Shown one piece after another: positions 32,784-36,354 of a stretch of DNA of 36,354 nucleotides. Both the position numbers and the translations under genes were made by a program. Below the pieces are notes generated by a model, which did not search any database, was not told where the DNA came from, and worked only from the letters and a program-made list of their open reading frames with translations. Every line of letters starts with the position of its first letter. Within the stretch, counting starts at the first letter, position 1. The stretch is from CAYJAD01 sp964372165. Its GTDB lineage: Bacteria; Desulfobacterota; Desulfovibrionia; Desulfovibrionales; Desulfovibrionaceae. The stretch spans positions 1 to 36,354 of the forward strand of contig CAYJPT010000006.1 in NCBI GenBank assembly GCA_964372165.1. Reading direction: 5' to 3'.

Positions 32784-34321
32784 TAGCTGCTCTCCATAAG
32801 GTTCTTGCCTTGCATTGTGCTTGGCTTTTCTTTTTGCCACAAGCCAATAATAGTTGGAGCTACGTCAGCAAGAGCTCCATCTTTGAGAATTTGCGGCTTT
32901 GTATCTTGAATTAAAATGCAAGGAACAGGGTTAGTTGTGTGTGCAGTTTGAGGTTGCCCGTTTGCATCAAGCATCTTTTCACAATTACCATGGTCAGCAA
33001 TAATGAGCATGCGTCCTTGGGTTTCTTGCACAGCCTTTAACATTTGTCCAACACACTTATCTACTACTTCACAAGCGGCAATAGCTGCATTTAGTACACC
33101 TGTATGCCCAACCATATCACCATTGGCAAGGTTGCAGACAATTAAGGTGTATTTTTTACTTTGTATAGCTTCAACGCATTTATCAGTTACGGCCTCGCAA
33201 CTCATGGCAGGTGCAAGGTCATATGTTGCAACGTCACGAGGTGACGGTACTAAAATTCTATCCTCACCTTCAAAGGGTTCTTCACGCCCACCATTGAAAA
33301 AATACGTTACATGCGCATATTTTTCTGTTTCGGCTAAGCGCAATTGTTTGTACCCCCAAGTAGAAACCATTTCACCAAGTCCCATAGTCAAGCTTTCCTT
33401 TGGAAAAGCCACAGGCAAGGTGAAAGATGCATCATAAGCTGTCATGGAAGCCAGAGCAGAAAAACTGGGTACATGGCTTCGTGCAAAGCCATCAAAGTCA
33501 TCTAATACTAAGGCTTTTACAATTTCACGCATGCGATCTGCACGGAAGTTAAATAAAAATAATCCATCACCATCTTGCCATGTGCTATTGGTGCCAATTA
33601 GTGTTGGCTTGATAAATTCATCGGTAATGTTATCTTTATAATATGCTTCAATGGCGCAAAGTGCACTGTCATTTTGTGCGCCATTGCCATTGACTAGCAT
33701 ATTCCATGCTTGTTCGACTCGTTCCCACCTCGTGTCACGATCCATGGCATAAAAGCGTCCACATATTGAAGCAATGCGCGCTTTGCCTGGACTGTGCTGT
33801 GTACTTAAAAATCGCTCTAAATCGCGTATGTACTCAAGCCCTTGATGAGGTGCTGTGTCACGTCCATCCGTAAAGCAATGAATTAAAACTTCAAGTCCAG
33901 CTGAAACTGCAATTTTTACAAGCTCTTTTAGGTGGTTAATGTGGCTATGTACACCACCATCAGATAACAATCCTGCTAAGTGTAAACGTCCTGTTCCATT
34001 TATTGCTTGTTTAATGAGTGCGCTATAAACAACATTGTTAGCAAGTTCATTTTGTTCAATGGCAAGGTCAATACGTGTCATGTCTTGATAAAAGACAGAA
34101 CCTGCACCAATAGTTAAATGACCAACCTCGGAGTTACCAATATAGCCATCAGGCAGACCCACTGCTCGTCCTGAAGCATTAAGCTTGCTATGAGCATAAT
34201 CTTTAAATAATTTGTCCATAACAGGGGTTTGTGCCATGCTTGTGGCATTGCCAGGGCTATCAGGAGCAAGCCCCCAACCATCAAGAATTAGTAATAATGT
34301 AGGGGTAGGAAGTGCGCACAT
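32783..34321 (-). CDS. gpmI: 2,3-bisphosphoglycerate-independent phosphoglycerate mutase
   Basis: GpmI interconverts 3- and 2-phosphoglycerate in glycolysis and gluconeogenesis, using two manganese ions. The 512-residue enzyme has the first metal aspartate in LILDGWGLAP (D14), the phosphoserine S64 in GYIGNSEVGHLTIGAG, CFTDGRDTAPHQG, FNFRADRMRE and IADHGNCEKM near the C-terminus. All expected motifs are present and length is normal. It follows rsfS by 17 bp and its stop codon overlaps the next gene. Confidence 0.98.
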   Translation of the reverse strand: MCALPTPTLLLILDGWGLAPDSPGNATSMAQTPVMDKLFKDYAHSKLNASGRAVGLPDGYIGNSEVGHLTIGAGSVFYQDMTRIDLAIEQNELANNVVYSALIKQAINGTGRLHLAGLLSDGGVHSHINHLKELVKIAVSAGLEVLIHCFTDGRDTAPHQGLEYIRDLERFLSTQHSPGKARIASICGRFYAMDRDTRWERVEQAWNMLVNGNGAQNDSALCAIEAYYKDNITDEFIKPTLIGTNSTWQDGDGLFLFNFRADRMREIVKALVLDDFDGFARSHVPSFSALASMTAYDASFTLPVAFPKESLTMGLGEMVSTWGYKQLRLAETEKYAHVTYFFNGGREEPFEGEDRILVPSPRDVATYDLAPAMSCEAVTDKCVEAIQSKKYTLIVCNLANGDMVGHTGVLNAAIAACEVVDKCVGQMLKAVQETQGRMLIIADHGNCEKMLDANGQPQTAHTTNPVPCILIQDTKPQILKDGALADVAPTIIGLWQKEKPSTMQGKNLMESS

Positions 34322-34338
34322 AATATCTCCTAAAATTT

Positions 34339-34704
34339 TTATTCTACACTGGGCTTTTGAGGCATTTCAGTCCACAGTGCTTCCATATTATAGAGCTCGC
34401 GTGCAGACTCTTGAAATATATTAATTACAATGTCATTTAAATCCAAAAGAACCCACTGGCCAGTTTGCTTGCCTTCCATATGCAAAAATTCAAAATTTTC
34501 TTTTTTGCAAAATGTAGAGATATTTTCTGCCAAGCTTTGTGCGTGTCTAATGGAAGTAGCGGTTATAACAAGCATAGCTTCAGCAAAGGTATTTTGATGT
34601 GTAAGGTTTATAACTACAGGATTTTTTGCCTTATGTTCTTCTGCAAAATTAAGCAAAATGGACATTTTTTCTGCTGTAGGTAGGGTAGAATATTTTTTTT
34701 TCAT
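34339..34704 (-). CDS. rsfS: Ribosomal silencing factor RsfS
   Basis: RsfS binds ribosomal protein L14 and blocks subunit joining in starvation. The 121-residue protein has the family core: VVINLTHQNTFAEAMLVITATSIRHAQSLAENI and GKQTGQWVLLDLNDIVINIFQESARELYNMEALW. Length is typical. GGGAG precedes the ATG. It is the first gene of the rsfS-gpmI-zinc ribbon run and is divergent from the paaK-like gene. Confidence 0.96.
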   Translation of the reverse strand: MKKKYSTLPTAEKMSILLNFAEEHKAKNPVVINLTHQNTFAEAMLVITATSIRHAQSLAENISTFCKKENFEFLHMEGKQTGQWVLLDLNDIVINIFQESARELYNMEALWTEMPQKPSVE

Positions 34705-34782
34705 AACGCTCCCAAAAAAGCTATACTTTGGTATAAAAAAGGCTTTACATAGTTAATGGTGTTAGTGATATAAACAATAAGT

Positions 34783-34966
34783 CCCAAAGCAAAATTTGCA
34801 CTCTTGGGCTTTTATTTGCAAATACAATTTTTCATCATATCTTAAAGTTTGTACAAGTGCAAATATTGTATTTGGGGATAAAAATTTGCCGCTCACAATG
34901 ATTGCAAGCCTTGACCGTAATAAAAAAATACGGCATGTTGCTAACTCAACTTATTTGAGGTTTTTT
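34783..34966 (+). promoter_or_regulatory. Structured candidate leader upstream of the paaK-like gene
   Basis: Several plus-strand pairings are stacked here: CCCAA/TTGGG (34783-34787 with 34804-34808), a 10-bp perfect inverted repeat (34819-34828 with 34865-34874), CCGTA/TACGG (34915-34919 with 34929-34933), and CTCAA/TTGAG (34945-34949 with 34955-34959) followed by six Ts. The last looks like a weak intrinsic terminator about 30 bp before the start codon. A TTGACC at 34911 could instead be a -35 element. Attenuation is a hypothesis. Confidence 0.35.
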
Positions 34967-34997
34967 GCAATTATTAGTCTTAATTTAGGAGTATATC

Positions 34998-36302
34998 GTG
35001 ATTTTCAATCTTGACCAAGAAACTATGCCCCGTGAAGAACTTGAGGTCTTACAACTACGCAGACTTAAAGACCTTTGTTCTCGTATTTATGCCAATGTAC
35101 CCTTTTATCGCAAGAGTTTTGATAATATAGGTATTACTCCATCAGATATTCATTCCTTGAAAGATTTAAACCATTTGCCTTTTACTGAAAAGCAAGACTT
35201 GCGTGATCATTATCCTTATGGTCTTTTTGCAGTACCACATGAAAATATTGTTCGTGTTCACGCTTCAAGTGGGACAACTGGTCGTGCCACTGTGGTTGGT
35301 TATACCAAACGTGACTTGGAAATATGGGCAGAAGTTGCTGCAAGAAGTTTAGCTTGCACAGGTGCATCTGCTCGTGACTTTGTGCATATAGCGTATGGTT
35401 ATGGGCTATTTACTGGTGGCTTGGGTGTTCACTATGGTGCTGAAAAGTTGGGAGCAACTGTTATACCAGCATCTGGTGGTGCAACCAGAAGACAAGTGCA
35501 GCTATTGCGTGATTTTGCAGCAACTGTTTTGTGTTGTACACCTTCATATGCTTTGCACCTTTGGGATGCAGCCCAAGAAGTAGGCATAGATTTTCATGAT
35601 CTGCCATTAAAGATTGGTGTGTTTGGTGCTGAGCCTTGGAGCGAAAATATGCGCTCTGAAATAGAGAAAAAACTTGGAATTGATGCTTTAAATATATATG
35701 GCTTATCAGAAATTATTGGCCCTGGTGTTGCAATGGAGTGCGTTGAGTCCAAATGCGGTATGCATATTTTTGAGGACCATTTCTTGCCAGAAATTATTGA
35801 CCCTGTGAGCGGCAAGCAGTTGCCACCGGGTGAAGTTGGTGAGTTGGTAATAACCACCATAACCAAGCAAGGCATACCTTTGTTACGCTATCGTACTCGT
35901 GATTTGACTTGCCTTGACTATACCCCTTGTAAATGTGGGCGTAGTCATGCACGCATTGGACGCATTGAGGGACGTAGTGATGATATGATTATCGTGCGTG
36001 GAGTAAATGTATTCCCACAGCAGATTGAGAGTATTGTTTTGGAGCATGCTGATATTTCACCTCACTATCAAATTGTTGTTACTCGTGAGAATAATTTAGA
36101 TAAAGTGGAAGTACGTGTAGAAATTGCCGAAGATAATTTTGCTGACCAAATTAGAAAGTTGCAATTTTTACAAGCAAGTATACAAAAAACTATTAAAGAA
36201 TTTTTAGGTGTTTCAGTTAAGGTAAGCTTGGTTGAAAGAGGCACCATTCAACGCTCCGAAGGTAAAGCGCAGCGTGTAGTGGATATGCGAACTAAAGATT
36301 AA
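34998..36302 (+). CDS. Phenylacetate-CoA ligase-like enzyme (PaaK family)
   Basis: PaaK-type enzymes activate phenylacetate or related aryl acids to CoA thioesters via an acyl-adenylate. The 434-residue protein has the family length and motifs: YANVPFYRKSFD near the N-terminus, the phosphate-binding loop HASSGTTGRATVVGYT (about 88-103), IYGLSEIIGPGVAMEC, LRYRTRDL (near 300) and GRSDDMIIVRGVNVFPQQIE at the hinge. It starts with GTG and has AGGAG six bases upstream. In anaerobes such enzymes are often linked to indolepyruvate oxidoreductase and aromatic amino-acid breakdown, but no such gene is in view. Its stop TAA is the first three bases of repeat copy 4. Confidence 0.92.
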   Translation: MIFNLDQETMPREELEVLQLRRLKDLCSRIYANVPFYRKSFDNIGITPSDIHSLKDLNHLPFTEKQDLRDHYPYGLFAVPHENIVRVHASSGTTGRATVVGYTKRDLEIWAEVAARSLACTGASARDFVHIAYGYGLFTGGLGVHYGAEKLGATVIPASGGATRRQVQLLRDFAATVLCCTPSYALHLWDAAQEVGIDFHDLPLKIGVFGAEPWSENMRSEIEKKLGIDALNIYGLSEIIGPGVAMECVESKCGMHIFEDHFLPEIIDPVSGKQLPPGEVGELVITTITKQGIPLLRYRTRDLTCLDYTPCKCGRSHARIGRIEGRSDDMIIVRGVNVFPQQIESIVLEHADISPHYQIVVTRENNLDKVEVRVEIAEDNFADQIRKLQFLQASIQKTIKEFLGVSVKVSLVERGTIQRSEGKAQRVVDMRTKD

Positions 36303-36354
36303 GGAAATACACAATATATTTTTTGACTTGTTGATTTAATCAGCGTTTCCTTAA
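36300..36354. repeat. Interspersed dyad repeat, copy 4 (at the right edge)
   Basis: The left arm TAAGGAAATAC (36300-36310) begins with the stop codon of the paaK-like gene and pairs with GCGTTTCCTTA (36343-36353). The last 24 bases equal 101-124. The window ends exactly at the element's final base. Confidence 0.85.

Overview
The window is AT-rich bacterial DNA from a dissimilatory sulfate- or sulfite-reducing bacterium, most likely a low-GC member of the Desulfovibrionaceae. The main evidence is a complete dsrMKJOP membrane-complex operon and a lipid operon in the order DUF177-rpmF-plsX-fabH-fabG-acpP-fabF-glyA, the order I recall from Desulfovibrio. I cannot name genus or species. It looks like a draft scaffold: 100 Ns lie in a tandem repeat at 1626-1725, and the right end stops exactly at the end of an interspersed repeat.

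Layout. Almost everything is on the minus strand. 131-3248 is a Tol-type operon (tolQ, tolR, a TolA/TonB protein, and a secreted protein with two TolA-C-like domains). 3724-5088 is asnS. 5177-7912 is a large unrecognised TPR/membrane protein with a CCHC zinc-knuckle motif, divergent by only 29 bp from a short MoaE-family gene on the plus strand (7942-8304). ftsY, rlmN and an HD-domain protein related to CCA-adding enzymes follow, to 12456. 12859-18652 is the energy-metabolism centre: an RsbRD-N-domain gene, then dsrM, dsrK, dsrJ, dsrO and dsrP, closed by a strong intrinsic terminator. 18801-22174 holds a VKOR/thioredoxin-like fusion, a cobalamin methyltransferase (cobM/cbiF) and an AbgA-like amidohydrolase. 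22175-23432 is mostly non-coding, AT-rich and rich in inverted repeats, with one small zinc-ribbon membrane protein carrying a His-rich tetrapeptide repeat. cheV (23433-24371) and glyA follow, then the fatty-acid/phospholipid cluster to 31424. The right end holds a LysE-type exporter, a GIY-YIG protein, a small zinc-ribbon protein, gpmI and rsfS (minus), and a phenylacetate-CoA ligase-like gene (plus).

How the genes work together. DsrMKJOP is thought to pass electrons across the membrane between the quinone pool/periplasm and cytoplasmic sulfite reduction through DsrC; dsrAB and dsrC are not in the window. PlsX, FabH, FabG, AcpP and FabF make acyl chains and acyl-phosphate for phospholipids. 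FtsY, AsnS, RlmN, L32, DUF177 and RsfS belong to translation and protein targeting.

Unexplained structure. A family of short dyad repeats with TAAGGAAA ends occurs four times, each time just downstream of a gene; in two cases the terminal TAA of the repeat is itself the stop codon. Other points are a dyad flanking a candidate promoter ahead of the dsr operon, a 140-bp nested inverted repeat at 23168-23307, the zinc-knuckle TPR protein, the double TolA-C protein and the His-rich repeat protein. I saw no tRNA, rRNA, CRISPR array or intact insertion sequence.
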